Shown here in pieces: positions 18,344 to 28,382 of a stretch of DNA of 64,000 nt. Source of the DNA: Vibrio litoralis DSM 17657 (GTDB lineage: Bacteria; Pseudomonadota; Gammaproteobacteria; Enterobacterales; Vibrionaceae); contig NZ_AUFZ01000022.1 of assembly GCF_000426765.1 (NCBI RefSeq), positions 62,001-126,000 of the forward strand, in the 5' to 3' direction. Position 1 is the first letter of the stretch. Each line of letters starts with the position of its first letter. The notes under the pieces were generated by a model. It ran no database searches and had not been told where the DNA came from. It saw only the letters and a program-made list of their open reading frames with translations. Both the position numbers and the translations under genes were made by a program.

Positions 18344-20545
18344 TTAACTACCACGACGCGCTTGAGTTAATTTCGCTTCAAGTTGCAAAATATCGTCTCT
18401 TGCAAACATGTCTTCTAATGTAGACACCAATTTTCGTCTCCAGTTCGGATATTCATCCATTGTTCCTGGAATATTTACCGGTGTATCCATTTCAAGCCAA
18501 TCTTCCAGCTGCAAACTGAGCAAAGCACTACTTCCGGTTGCCATGTGAACTTGCATTGCTTCACTTAGCGCCTGATTGATCACCACCTCGCCCGCTTGGT
18601 TATACTCTAGCTCTGGAAGATGATTATGTTGGCCTAATGTTTCAATAATATGTTGTCTTCGTGACTTTCTATCTTCAAACAACACATTTAATTGTTCTTC
18701 ATCTGGGTACAAGCCAATCTCACGACCCAAAGTTAAATCTGCACTATTCCAAAAGCCTCGTAGTGTCGGCATATCATGGGTGCATAATGCGGTCATCGAT
18801 TGCTGTTTGTACTGATCCGGTGCGATATATTGCCCATCTTGCTCAGTTTCAAAAAAGAATACTTTGTAAGAGTGGATGCCCGCATCATTGAGTTTTTCAA
18901 CAATCTCTTCAGGAACCGTTCCTAAATCCTCACCAATCACCGCACATTGATGACGATGACTTTCCAGTGCCAATATCGACATTAAATCATCAACTGGGTA
19001 GTAGATATATGCGCCATCTTTGGCAGTTTTGCCTTTTGGGATCCACCACAAACGCAATAAACCTAAAACGTGATCGATTCGTAATGCGCCACAGTTACGC
19101 ATGTTAGCTCGCAGCAAATCGATGAAGGGTTGATAAGCTAACGCTTTAAGTTGATACGGGTTTAACGGCGGCAAGCCCCAGTTCTGCCCTAGTGGTCCGA
19201 AGATATCAGGCGGCGCACCAATACTCACATCTTGGCAAAGGGCACCATGGTCTGCCCAAGTATCCGCTCCCGAGTCGCACACGCCGACGGCCAAATCGCG
19301 ATACAACCCTAACGCCATGTCCTTTTGTTCTGCTAACTGTTGCACTTGGGTAAGTTGTTCATCGGCAAGCCATTGCAAGTACATAAACAACTGCACTTTT
19401 GACTGATTATTTTTGATGTAGCTTTGCACTTCTGGATAGTCGAAATGCTGAAGGCTTTCATCAAACACTGGCCAGCCCCAAACCGAATCATCTTGCGCTT
19501 TTAAATCTGCATGTAATGCATCAAAAGCCGCTTGATGAAGCAAACTCTCGCCACCTAGTTCAACAAAATGGGAGAAATCTTGAGCGCGTTTTGTTTCCTT
19601 ATTAACTTCTTGGTCAATAAAGATTGTAAATAGTTCCGGCAAGATTGCCATTTTGAGCGCAGAAACTTCAGTGTAGTCGACCCACTCTTTCGCGCGGTTA
19701 TCAGCTAGACGCTGTTGGAATGCCGCCTCTGCTACCATTTCCTGTGCTTTTTCACTTTTCGTAAATTCAGGCACCGCTTCCACGTCAATGTACATCACAT
19801 TCAACCAGCGACGTGACGATGGGCTATATGGGCTCGCGCCTTCTGGATTAGCCGGAAAGAGAGAATGAATTGGATTCAAACCGACAAAATCACCACCGCC
19901 TTCGGCAATTTTTTCCACTAGGTATTTGAGATCAGAAAAGTCGCCAATCCCCCAATTAGTTTTTGAAGTAACGGAATAAAGCTGAATACTCGGGCCCCAT
20001 AAACGTTCGCCTTCAACCAACTCTGGTTGTTTAAAGCAAGCCTTTGGCGTCACAATCAACGACATCACAAACGGCTTATTGCGGCGCTTACGGAAAAGAG
20101 ACAGTTGATGATAACCAAGCGGTAAGTTATCGGACAATGAAAAAACTAAGTAACCTTCCTGCTCTCGACGATCTTCAACGATTTGGGACTCTAGATAACC
20201 TTCAAAGCACTCACCTTGTTCGGTTTCAATCAGCCACGAAAACTCACTTACTCGTGCGGATGCACTGATATGTAATTCAACCTGCACTTCTTTACCAGCA
20301 TGCACCACTTTCACGCTTGGTAGTACATCGACCTTATGACGTTGCTCGGCTTGCTCTAATAAAGTGGATTGATCTGTCGTGTCATAACCAAGTGCTTGCA
20401 GTAGTTCTTCGATGGTTTGTTCGCTCACATAGGCTTCATCGCCCCACGCGCTAATATAACGGTCAACAATGCCCTCTTGAGTGGCCACTTGTTTTAATAC
20501 TGAATGAGATTGCGCTGAATTTAAGTCTTGCATCGAATGCTCCAT
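18344..20545 (-). CDS. malQ: 4-alpha-glucanotransferase (amylomaltase)
   Basis: A 733-residue GH77 enzyme that disproportionates maltodextrins in the cytoplasm, releasing glucose and building longer chains. The catalytic residues are visible: nucleophile Asp in LRIDHVLGLLRLWW, acid/base Glu in GEDLGTVPEEI and the transition-state Asp in THDMPTLRGFW. The N-terminal 130 residues are the extra domain typical of enterobacterial and Vibrio MalQ. Two close ATG codons (20545 and 20533) both have purine-rich sequence before them; the first is given. It is divergent from malT, and MalT-box sequences lie in the gap. Unlike the malPQ operon of E. coli, no malP is next to it. Confidence 0.95.
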   Translation of the reverse strand: MEHSMQDLNSAQSHSVLKQVATQEGIVDRYISAWGDEAYVSEQTIEELLQALGYDTTDQSTLLEQAEQRHKVDVLPSVKVVHAGKEVQVELHISASARVSEFSWLIETEQGECFEGYLESQIVEDRREQEGYLVFSLSDNLPLGYHQLSLFRKRRNKPFVMSLIVTPKACFKQPELVEGERLWGPSIQLYSVTSKTNWGIGDFSDLKYLVEKIAEGGGDFVGLNPIHSLFPANPEGASPYSPSSRRWLNVMYIDVEAVPEFTKSEKAQEMVAEAAFQQRLADNRAKEWVDYTEVSALKMAILPELFTIFIDQEVNKETKRAQDFSHFVELGGESLLHQAAFDALHADLKAQDDSVWGWPVFDESLQHFDYPEVQSYIKNNQSKVQLFMYLQWLADEQLTQVQQLAEQKDMALGLYRDLAVGVCDSGADTWADHGALCQDVSIGAPPDIFGPLGQNWGLPPLNPYQLKALAYQPFIDLLRANMRNCGALRIDHVLGLLRLWWIPKGKTAKDGAYIYYPVDDLMSILALESHRHQCAVIGEDLGTVPEEIVEKLNDAGIHSYKVFFFETEQDGQYIAPDQYKQQSMTALCTHDMPTLRGFWNSADLTLGREIGLYPDEEQLNVLFEDRKSRRQHIIETLGQHNHLPELEYNQAGEVVINQALSEAMQVHMATGSSALLSLQLEDWLEMDTPVNIPGTMDEYPNWRRKLVSTLEDMFARDDILQLEAKLTQARRGS

Positions 20546-20660
20546 AACTTCTTCTTAGAAACATCTGTCGTCGAAATCTTTACCTTCAAAACATAAAGAA
20601 CTTCGAGGAGTCGTGTTCATTTTCGTTACATTCAATATTGCCGATTAACATAAAGTGTCA

Positions 20661-20705
20661 CATCCTCCCTTTTAACGGCGTAGAGGGATGAGAGTTAGGG
20701 CGTAG
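20661..20705. promoter_or_regulatory. MalT boxes between malQ and malT
   Basis: Three matches to the MalT box core (consensus GGGGAKGAGG) occur close together: GGGAGGATG on the minus strand at 20661-20669, GAGGGATGAG on the plus strand at 20683-20692 and a weaker TAGGGCGTAG at 20696-20705. They lie about 115-160 bases upstream of malQ and fit MalT activation of malQ. Confidence 0.7.
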
Positions 20706-20757
20706 CTGAAAGAAAGTTCGAACAAAATGAGATCTATAGCAGGATTTACAAGATAAA

Positions 20758-20773
20758 CCTGAGTCAGATCACA
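20758..20773. promoter_or_regulatory. Candidate CRP site upstream of malT
   Basis: CCTGAGTCAGATCACA carries a perfect right half (AGATCACA) and a partial left half of the CRP palindrome TGTGA-N6-TCACA. malT of E. coli is CRP-activated, so the position (about 155 bases upstream of the malT start) is plausible. The rest of the 380-base gap shows nothing else clear. Confidence 0.45.
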
Positions 20774-20926
20774 TCATCTTGCCGATCGCATGGTATGTTA
20801 AAGCGAAATACTGGCTTATTACTAAAATTAAAATTGATAAAAACATGAGCTAGATAACAAAAAATATTTGCTGAATTTCACGCTTACTCTTTAAACCGTC
20901 AACTTTTTCAGAGAATCATCGCTGCC

Positions 20927-23647
20927 ATGTGGATACCTTCCAAACTCAATAGACCAGCCCGACTACACAATGCCATTTTGCGCTCTCGCCTACTTGAAGC
21001 TTTAGCCCATGCGCCTTTCTATAAGTTAGTGTTGTTTCGTTCCCCCGCCGGTTACGGTAAAACCACTATGGCTGCACAATGGTTGAACAATCATTCAAAC
21101 CTAGGTTGGTTCAACATTGATGAAAGTGACAACGATGCCTTTCGCTTTGCTAACTACTTTCTACAAGCCTTCAATAAAGCAACTAATGACGCTTGTCCAA
21201 ATACTCAAGCACTGGCAGAGCGTCGTCAATTTGCTAGCTTAACCAGTTTATTTAGCGAACTATTTGCCGAGTTTGGTTTCAACGACACTCAAACCTACCT
21301 AGTACTCGATGATTATCATTTAATTACTAACGATGAAATCCACGAAGGGCTGCGCTTTTTCTTAAAACACATGCCCGACAACATTACCCTAGTGGTGACC
21401 AGCCGAACTCATCCACCGCTCAACACGGCGAACTTACGAGTACGCGATTTATTAATCGAAGTTGATAATGCTCTGCTGGCGTTTGATAAAGAAGAAACTG
21501 AACGCTTCTTCCATAAGCGCATTACGGATAACCGCTATCAAGCCGATATATTAGAAACCATCCGTACTCAAGTTGAAGGTTGGGCATCGGCGTTACAATT
21601 GATTGCACTACATGCTCAACAATTTCCCGGCACGTTAGAAAACTCTGCGGTCTCGATTGCCAACTTCAATCAAGACCATATTTGGGACTACCTAGCCGAA
21701 GAAGTGTTTGACCAATTAACCCCAGAACTACAAACCTTCTTGTTGCAATGTTCGGTGCTGGATATGTTTAACGCTGAACTGATTACCGAGCTAACCGGCA
21801 GAGATGATGCGCTGGCAATGCTGGATTCACTTAACCGCTTTGGGCTGTTTCTTCACCCAATGGAAGGAGCGGATAACTGGTTCCGTTTTCATAATTTGTT
21901 TGCTGAGTTTTTACGCCACCAGCGTTACACCCAAATTCCGGGGCAGCGTAGTCAACTGCACTACAACGCCGCCAAAGCCTGGCTTAAACAACAAAATCCA
22001 CAAGCGGCCCTCACCCACGCGCAAAAAAGTGGCGATGAAACACTCGTCAGCCAAATTTTATCTGATCATGGTTGGAATATGTTCAACCATGGTGAGCTAC
22101 AAGTAGTGGAATCAGCAATCAACAATTTAAGCGATGATGTGCTGTTTATCTCACCACGTTTGTGTCTATTGCGCGCTTGGTTAGCACAAAGTCAGCACCG
22201 CTATAACCAAGTATTCGACTTGATCGTAGAAGCCGAAGAAAAAATGGCTGCGCGTAATATTGATTTGACCGACACACAAATTGGTGAATTCAAAGCGCTT
22301 TCAGCTCAAGTTGCCATCAACCAAGATAACCCTGCGCTTGCATTAGAAACCGCCGAGTTTGCCTTGCAACAACTACCCCATTCGAGTTTTCGTAGCCGTA
22401 TTGTTGCGACCTCTGTCATTGGCGAGGTGTACCATGTGATCGGTGAGCTTGATAAAGCCTTCGAGACAATGCAAAAAACAGAAGTAATGGCGCGAGAAGA
22501 TGGCGTATTCCACCAAGCGTTATGGGCGATTTTGCAACAAAGTGAAATTCAACTGGCGCGCGGTTATGGTCAAGCAGCATTTGAATTACTAAATAAAGCC
22601 GAACAATTGATTAAAGAACAACACCTACATCAGCTGCCTTTGCATGAGTTTATGCTACGCATTAAGGCGCAAATTTTATGGTGTTGGAATCGCTTAGATG
22701 AAGCCGAGCAATGTGCTCACCTAGGCTTAGAAACCATGGCACCATTTGAAGATTCTAAATCCTTACATTGCTATTCAATGCTAGCGCGAATCGCTATTTC
22801 TCGTGGCGAGCTAGATAAAGCCGCCCGCTATTTAGACACTTGTAATCAGCTAAAAGCCAATAATCGATACCACATAGATTGGCGCGCCAATGCTGATCTA
22901 TCTAACCTACTTTATTGGCAAGCAACCAGCCATCAGCCAGCCATTGAGCAATGGTTAAATGAATGCGAAGAACCTCGCTCAGCGGTCAATCACTTCCAAC
23001 AATTACAATGGCGCAACATTGCCCGTGCCGCCTTGTTAGTCGGTGATTTAGAGCGTGCGGAAAATATTCTGACATATCTACAAAATCAAGCCTCAAAATT
23101 AAAACTGGTTGCCGATAAAAACCGTAACCTAGTACTCGAAGCAGTACTTGCAGAGAAACAAAACCAGCCACAACAAGCGCAGCAATGTATTCACGAAGCG
23201 TTATCACTCACCAATAGCACCGGCATGATAGGTAACTTCTTATGCAATGCTGAGACGGTATCACCACTGATTAAATCATTAGTGAACGAGAAGAAACTTG
23301 CCGAACTCGAACTACACCGAGCGCAAAACTTGCTGCAATTAATGACCAATAAAGAACGGGTCCGCGCCGTACATTTTGATGAAGAATTTGTACAAAAACT
23401 GCTAACGCTGCCAGACTTACCAGAGCTTATTCGCACTAGCCCACTGACTCAACGTGAATGGCAAGTGTTAGGCTTAATTTATGCAGGGTTAAGTAACGAT
23501 CAAATCGCTGCCGAGTTTGATGTTGCGCCGACAACGATCAAAACGCACATTCGTAATCTCTACCAAAAAATGGGATTAGATAACCGACAGCATGCGATTA
23601 AAACTGCTGAGCACTTAATTCAATTAATGGGGTTTACGGCCCGTTAA
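20927..23647 (+). CDS. malT: MalT, ATP-dependent maltotriose-responsive transcriptional activator
   Basis: A 906-residue STAND-type regulator that binds ATP and maltotriose, multimerises and activates the mal promoters. In order: N-terminal NTPase with Walker A ([10 protein letters not shown]) and Walker B ([10 protein letters not shown]), winged-helix region, a long TPR-like superhelical sensor (about residues 430-810) and a C-terminal LuxR-type helix-turn-helix ([20 protein letters not shown] onward). Length matches E. coli MalT. It is divergent from malQ. Its predicted targets here are malQ, malEFG, malK and lamB, each with a MalT-box cluster. Confidence 0.97.
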   Translation: MWIPSKLNRPARLHNAILRSRLLEALAHAPFYKLVLFRSPAGYGKTTMAAQWLNNHSNLGWFNIDESDNDAFRFANYFLQAFNKATNDACPNTQALAERRQFASLTSLFSELFAEFGFNDTQTYLVLDDYHLITNDEIHEGLRFFLKHMPDNITLVVTSRTHPPLNTANLRVRDLLIEVDNALLAFDKEETERFFHKRITDNRYQADILETIRTQVEGWASALQLIALHAQQFPGTLENSAVSIANFNQDHIWDYLAEEVFDQLTPELQTFLLQCSVLDMFNAELITELTGRDDALAMLDSLNRFGLFLHPMEGADNWFRFHNLFAEFLRHQRYTQIPGQRSQLHYNAAKAWLKQQNPQAALTHAQKSGDETLVSQILSDHGWNMFNHGELQVVESAINNLSDDVLFISPRLCLLRAWLAQSQHRYNQVFDLIVEAEEKMAARNIDLTDTQIGEFKALSAQVAINQDNPALALETAEFALQQLPHSSFRSRIVATSVIGEVYHVIGELDKAFETMQKTEVMAREDGVFHQALWAILQQSEIQLARGYGQAAFELLNKAEQLIKEQHLHQLPLHEFMLRIKAQILWCWNRLDEAEQCAHLGLETMAPFEDSKSLHCYSMLARIAISRGELDKAARYLDTCNQLKANNRYHIDWRANADLSNLLYWQATSHQPAIEQWLNECEEPRSAVNHFQQLQWRNIARAALLVGDLERAENILTYLQNQASKLKLVADKNRNLVLEAVLAEKQNQPQQAQQCIHEALSLTNSTGMIGNFLCNAETVSPLIKSLVNEKKLAELELHRAQNLLQLMTNKERVRAVHFDEEFVQKLLTLPDLPELIRTSPLTQREWQVLGLIYAGLSNDQIAAEFDVAPTTIKTHIRNLYQKMGLDNRQHAIKTAEHLIQLMGFTAR

Positions 23648-23701
23648 TAAACGCTATCTCGTGCTATAAAGAAGCAAAGCCACCTGATTAAGGATGATCT
23701 T

Positions 23702-24073
23702 ATGGCCACGTTTTTGCCCAATAAACCGCATCACAATAAACCTAAACCCACGTTCACTCTCAGCCGGAGTGAACGTTATTTATTCCTATTACTAACAGCA
23801 CTTCTCACCCTTGGAGTAGTCTGGAAGATCAATGATAGCGCCACACAACGCAAAGCCATCACCCCACTCAAACAGCACCAATACTTATTTAATCAAGCCT
23901 GTCAACAAGCACTGAATAACGGTGCAGATCGCAATGTCTCCTATTGCACCACCGCGCAACATTACGACTATGTTTTGAGGTTAGCGTTAAAAGACAACCA
24001 TATAGATTTAAGTGAAGCGGTTGAGTTGGAAGGTTATTTTCAGAGGCAGTATCGGGAGTTTAGTAATAACTGA
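23702..24073 (+). CDS. Single-pass membrane protein, function unknown
   Basis: A 123-residue protein with a basic N-terminus, one membrane segment (about residues 29-47, YLFLLLTALLTLGVVW) and a periplasmic tail of about 75 residues with two cysteines (QACQQA; VSYCTTA), which could form a disulfide. It starts at an ATG preceded by AAGGATGA and lies 54 bases after malT on the same strand. No family is recognised; its link with the mal genes is only positional. Confidence 0.65.
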   Translation: MATFLPNKPHHNKPKPTFTLSRSERYLFLLLTALLTLGVVWKINDSATQRKAITPLKQHQYLFNQACQQALNNGADRNVSYCTTAQHYDYVLRLALKDNHIDLSEAVELEGYFQRQYREFSNN

Positions 24074-24348
24074 AGTTTGGTTTTTTGAACCACATATTTG
24101 TTTATTTTCTACCTTCATCCCACTTTTTTTGCTTTGCGACCTACCGAAATAACGAATTCTCAACCACACTAGATGTGTCAGTTTAGAGAAAACACTAAAA
24201 CACTGACGAAACACAAGCTCAACTAAGACTTTTGCACACCTTTATAACCTTAGTTGCTCTGCTTGTTACAAACTCTTGGCTTTAGTTGCAGACCTCCCCA
24301 CCTTTGCAGCTAAAGCCAATTTTTGATCATGAGTCACGAGGGATCCCG

Positions 24349-26139
24349 ATGACCAATACACTTTCTAAAACACTACACCATAATCATTCCGTTTCTATTC
24401 TCAGCAGCTTTACCAAGCACAGTTCTATCAAAAAAGCCTTATTCGGCGTTGTCTGCTTATTTAGCGCAGGCACTTATGCGCAAACCCCTGCTATTTATTC
24501 CAGCGACAGCATTCACCATCCAGTTTGGGCTGAACATGGCATGGTGGCGAGCCAAGAAGAACTGGCTTCAAAAATCGGTGTTGAGATCCTAAAACAAGGC
24601 GGTAATGCGGTGGATGCTGGTGTCGCGGTCGGTTTTGCTTTAGCCGTCACACTACCTCGCGCGGGCAACATTGGCGGTGGTGGTTTTATGATGATTTACG
24701 ATGCCAAAAAGAAACGCACCTTTGCGCTAGATTATCGTGAAATGGCGCCCTCAAAAGCGTACAAAGATATGTACCTTGATGAAAGTGGCAATGCGATTGA
24801 AGAACTGTCGCGCTTTCATGGTTTAGCGGTTGGTGTACCGGGTACGGTTGCGGGTCTGATTACTGCACTCGAAAACTACGGCAGCATGGACTTAAAAACC
24901 GTAATGGCTCCAGCAATCAAATTAGCAGAGCAAGGCATTATCGTTACCCCTGATTTATATACCTCGCTACAAAGTGCCAAAGATCGTCTACAAAAATGGG
25001 ATAGTAGTAAACCTGTATTCTTTAAAGATGGCGGTCAATCCGACTACCAAATTGGCGATAAACTGATTCAAAACGATCTCGCTAATTCCCTTAAAATGAT
25101 CGCTAAAAATGGCCGTGATGGTTTTTATAAAGGCAAAACCGCCAAAGCAATTGCCGACTCCGTGACTGCGGCAGGCGGCTTAATGACAGTTGAAGATTTG
25201 GCGAGTTATAAAGCGGTGATACGTGAACCGGTAATGGGAAGTTATCGAGGTTACAGTATTGCCTCTATGCCGCCGCCATCATCGGGTGGGATTCATATTA
25301 TTCAAATCTTAAATATTTTGGAAAACTATCGCATCGGCGAAATGGGTCATAACACCGCCGAGACCATCCATGTGATGGCTGAAGCAATGAAACTCGCTTA
25401 TGCAGATCGAGCAGAATATTTGGGCGATCCTGATTTTGTAAAAGTACCCATGAAAGGCTTAACCAACAAAGACTACGCCCATAGTTTGCAGCAGCAGATC
25501 TCACAAGACAAAGCACGCCCAGCCAAAGAGATTAAACATGGTCAGCCGATGCCTTATGAAAGTGACCAAACGACTCACTTCTCTGTCATGGATAAAGATG
25601 GCAACGTAATTTCTAACACCTACACCTTAAACTTCTCTTACGGTACGGGTATGGTCGCCAATGGCACTGGCATTTTACTCAATAACGAGATGGATGACTT
25701 TTCTGCCAAGCCCGGCGTACCGAATGGTTATGGTTTGATTGGCGGTGAAGCGAATGCGGTCGAAGGCGGTAAACATCCACTTTCTTCCATGAGCCCGACA
25801 TTGGTATTTAAAAACGGTAAGCCTATCCTAGCAACCGGTAGCCCCGGTGGTAGCCGCATTATTACGACTACCCTACAAATAATCATGAATGTGATCGACC
25901 ATAGTATGAATATCGCTGAAGCGACTCATGCAGTGCGTGTTCACCATCAATGGTTGCCTGATGAATTACGTATTGAGAAAGGTTTGAATCAAGACACTAT
26001 CAAACTACTGCAAGCGAAAGGACAAAGCGTCGTCGAAAAAAGTGCAATGGGTAGCACTCAATCGATTATGCATACAGATAAAGGATTCTTTGGATCGTCG
26101 GACCCAAGAACGCCAAGCGCATTAACTACAGGATATTAA
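24349..26139 (+). CDS. ggt: Gamma-glutamyltransferase (glutathione hydrolase)
   Basis: A 596-residue periplasmic Ntn-hydrolase that cleaves or transfers the gamma-glutamyl group of glutathione. It has a long signal region ending near TYAQ, the large-subunit motifs GNAVDAGVAVGFALAVT and RAGNIGGGGFMMIYD, and the self-cleavage/catalytic threonine in DQTTHFSVMDKDGN (about residue 408), followed by small-subunit motifs such as GSPGGSRIITT. The ATG at 24349 is preferred because GAGGGAT lies just before it; an earlier ATG at 24286 adds 21 residues. The 275-base gap upstream holds its promoter but no recognised site. Confidence 0.93.
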   Translation: MTNTLSKTLHHNHSVSILSSFTKHSSIKKALFGVVCLFSAGTYAQTPAIYSSDSIHHPVWAEHGMVASQEELASKIGVEILKQGGNAVDAGVAVGFALAVTLPRAGNIGGGGFMMIYDAKKKRTFALDYREMAPSKAYKDMYLDESGNAIEELSRFHGLAVGVPGTVAGLITALENYGSMDLKTVMAPAIKLAEQGIIVTPDLYTSLQSAKDRLQKWDSSKPVFFKDGGQSDYQIGDKLIQNDLANSLKMIAKNGRDGFYKGKTAKAIADSVTAAGGLMTVEDLASYKAVIREPVMGSYRGYSIASMPPPSSGGIHIIQILNILENYRIGEMGHNTAETIHVMAEAMKLAYADRAEYLGDPDFVKVPMKGLTNKDYAHSLQQQISQDKARPAKEIKHGQPMPYESDQTTHFSVMDKDGNVISNTYTLNFSYGTGMVANGTGILLNNEMDDFSAKPGVPNGYGLIGGEANAVEGGKHPLSSMSPTLVFKNGKPILATGSPGGSRIITTTLQIIMNVIDHSMNIAEATHAVRVHHQWLPDELRIEKGLNQDTIKLLQAKGQSVVEKSAMGSTQSIMHTDKGFFGSSDPRTPSALTTGY

Positions 26140-26167
26140 AGAATATTATTTGATACTTTAGCTATAT

Positions 26168-27055
26168 TTACGGCTCTAAAATGAGCTTATCTTGAATAAA
26201 ATCTAGGAACAGTGAAATTCGTGACGCTAGCGCACTTTGCTTGTAGTACACCGCTTGAATCGATTCCCTTCGGTTTGGGTGGTGTATTGCATTAGGTAAC
26301 ACTTCGACTAACGAACCATCGTTTAATTCACGGTGAATCATGTAATACGATAAAGCGGTAATCCCCATCCCATTCATACATAGCTGTTTAATGATTTCCC
26401 CACTACTCGCATGAAGCTCAAACGTTAGAGGATTCTGTGCATGTTTAAAGTGCCAGTTATTAAGGTGAGATGCCTGAGAAAAACCGAGCAGGGTATGTTC
26501 TGATAATTGTTGAACTTCCGTAGGCGTGCCGTTCACTTGCAAATAATCAGGGCTTGCGACGACGACTAATGGGCTCTGACCTAAAGCTCGCGCGTGCAAT
26601 GTGGAATCTTTTAAATCCCCAATACGAATTGCCACATCAACCTTGTTATCTAATAAATCCACAACCCTATCATTGGTGGTGAGTTCCAATTCCACTTTAG
26701 GATACAGTTTCCTAAATTCAGGTAAGAGCGGTACCAATTGATGGCTAATAAATGCAAATGCAGCATCAATTCTTAGCTTACCTACCGGCTCTTTCTGATG
26801 GGAAAGTAAATGTTGCTGACCAAGATCAAGCGTATTTAAGGCTTGTTGAGCGTAGCCCTTAAACACCGCCCCTTCTTCGGTCATCACTAGCTTTCGAGTG
26901 GTTCGGTTAAATAATGTCGTTTCTAATTGCTTTTCTAACCGTGAGATCGCTCTTGATAAGGTAGCAATCTGAATTCCTTCTTTCACTGAAGCTTTCGAAA
27001 AGCTCTCACTTTCCGCTACCGCTAAAAAAGCCATTAAATCTTCGGTTTTAATCAT
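26168..27055 (-). CDS. LysR-family regulator, probable controller of the adjacent Old Yellow Enzyme
   Basis: A 295-residue LysR protein of the CrgA/AaeR-like group: N-terminal helix-turn-helix (LAVAESESFSKASVKEGIQI) and a substrate-binding domain starting about residue 90 (GKLRIDAAFAF). Members of this group often sense quinones or electrophiles and control a divergent oxidoreductase. It is divergent from the flavin enene reductase at 27205; a dyad in the shared 150-base gap may be its operator. Confidence 0.88.
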   Translation of the reverse strand: MIKTEDLMAFLAVAESESFSKASVKEGIQIATLSRAISRLEKQLETTLFNRTTRKLVMTEEGAVFKGYAQQALNTLDLGQQHLLSHQKEPVGKLRIDAAFAFISHQLVPLLPEFRKLYPKVELELTTNDRVVDLLDNKVDVAIRIGDLKDSTLHARALGQSPLVVVASPDYLQVNGTPTEVQQLSEHTLLGFSQASHLNNWHFKHAQNPLTFELHASSGEIIKQLCMNGMGITALSYYMIHRELNDGSLVEVLPNAIHHPNRRESIQAVYYKQSALASRISLFLDFIQDKLILEP

Positions 27056-27106
27056 TCACACTCTCTCACCTCAAGTCAGTTATCGAGATCATAGCTTTCT
27101 TTGCAT

Positions 27107-27142
27107 ATTAATCAAAAGTAATTTGTATTTTTTGATATTAAT
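27107..27142. promoter_or_regulatory. Candidate LysR operator between the regulator and the Old Yellow Enzyme
   Basis: An imperfect dyad, ATTAATCAAAA on the left and TTTTGATATTAAT on the right, lies about 63 bases upstream of the oxidoreductase start. LysR regulators bind such AT-rich dyads in divergent promoters. Binding is inferred only. Confidence 0.4.
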
Positions 27143-27204
27143 GAAAATATTATCCTCTGATACCATGCCTGCAATCAATAAGAAAACAAATATTAGGATA
27201 TCCC

Positions 27205-28296
27205 ATGACAAACTCTCTTTTTACGCCAATCCAATTCGGTGATTTAATCTTAAACAACCGTATCGTCATGCCACCAATGACTCGATCTCGTGCTAAAGAT
27301 GGTTGCGCTAATGCCATGATGGCGGAATATTACGCACAACGTGCAGAAGCTGGTCTTATCATTTCTGAAGGCACACAAATCTCTCAACTAGGTCAAGGTT
27401 ATGCTTGGACTCCGGGTATTTATAGCCCAGAGCAAGTTCAAGGCTGGAAGCTAGTAACTTATGCAGTACATGAAAAAGGCGGCAAAGTTTTTGCTCAACT
27501 TTGGCACGTAGGCCGTGTAACTCACCCAAGCAATACTGGTGGTTTACAGCCTATTTCCTCAAGCGAACAAGCGGCAAAAGGCGTAAAAGTGTTCATTGAT
27601 GAAGAAGACCAACCTAACTTTGTTGATACGGTATTACCAAGAGCCATGACTCACGAAGATATCGAACATGTGAAAGCAGAATTCCACCAAGCAGCCTTAA
27701 ATGCCCTAGAAGCTGGTTTTGATGGTGTTGAATTACACGCGGCGAATGGCTACTTAGTGAATCAATTTATCGATTCTGAAGCGAACCTTCGTGATGATGA
27801 ATACGGCGGCAACACTGAAAACCGTCTGCGTTTCCTAGGAGAAGTGGTGGATCAATTGGTAGCTGTTGTGGGTAAAGAGCGCGTCGGTGTTCGCCTTGCC
27901 CCATTCACTTGCTTAAATGGCACTGTCGACTCTGATCCTGAAACCACTTATGTAGAAGCGGCGAAATTACTGAACAGTAAAGGCATTGGCTACATTCACA
28001 TTGCAGAAGTAGATTGGGATGACGCGCCAGATACGCCAGTATCATTCAAACAAAACCTACGTCAGGCTTTTGATCAAACCATCATTCTGGCAGGAAAATA
28101 TAACCCAGAAAAAGCCCAGCAAGCGTTAGAGCAAGGTTTTGCCGATATGGTTGCGTTTGGTCGTCCATTTGTCGCTAACCCAGACTTGGTGACTCGCATT
28201 AAAAACCAATATCCATTAGCCGAGCATAATCCAGATACTTTGTTTGGCGGTGCTGAGCAAGGGTTAACGGATTACGCGACTTATTCTGAAGTCTAA
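27205..28296 (+). CDS. Old Yellow Enzyme family alkene reductase (NemA-like)
   Basis: A 363-residue FMN-dependent TIM-barrel oxidoreductase that reduces activated alkenes, N-ethylmaleimide or nitro-compounds with NAD(P)H. Visible motifs are MPPMTRSRA at the FMN face, WHVGRVTHPSN, the active-site His and Asn in ELHAANGYLVNQF, RDDEYGG and the C-terminal phosphate-binding GRPFVANPDL. Full length, no damage. The ATG follows AGGAT. It is divergent from a LysR regulator likely to sense electrophilic stress. Alternative names in the family are NemA and XenB; the exact substrate is unknown. Confidence 0.9.
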   Translation: MTNSLFTPIQFGDLILNNRIVMPPMTRSRAKDGCANAMMAEYYAQRAEAGLIISEGTQISQLGQGYAWTPGIYSPEQVQGWKLVTYAVHEKGGKVFAQLWHVGRVTHPSNTGGLQPISSSEQAAKGVKVFIDEEDQPNFVDTVLPRAMTHEDIEHVKAEFHQAALNALEAGFDGVELHAANGYLVNQFIDSEANLRDDEYGGNTENRLRFLGEVVDQLVAVVGKERVGVRLAPFTCLNGTVDSDPETTYVEAAKLLNSKGIGYIHIAEVDWDDAPDTPVSFKQNLRQAFDQTIILAGKYNPEKAQQALEQGFADMVAFGRPFVANPDLVTRIKNQYPLAEHNPDTLFGGAEQGLTDYATYSEV

Positions 28297-28310
28297 CTGA
28301 AATAAAAAAC

Positions 28311-28351
28311 AAACGCCGCAGGCTTCCAAAAAGGAGTTACCTGCGGCGTTT
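28311..28351. terminator. Bidirectional terminator between the Old Yellow Enzyme and the immunity gene
   Basis: A 12-base-pair GC-rich stem (AAACGCCGCAGG with CCTGCGGCGTTT) and an internal loop of 17 bases. On the minus strand it runs into TTTGTTTTTT, so it mainly ends the DUF2931/Tle1 transcript; it may also stop the oxidoreductase transcript. Confidence 0.75.
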
Positions 28352-28382
28352 GCTAGTAAACGACTATTCTATATATCAATGT

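Noticed and set aside
24160-24230. Hairpin-like repeats (GTCAGT with ACTGAC) upstream of ggt
   Set aside because: Short arms with a long loop and no T-run; not convincing as a terminator, operator or RNA.
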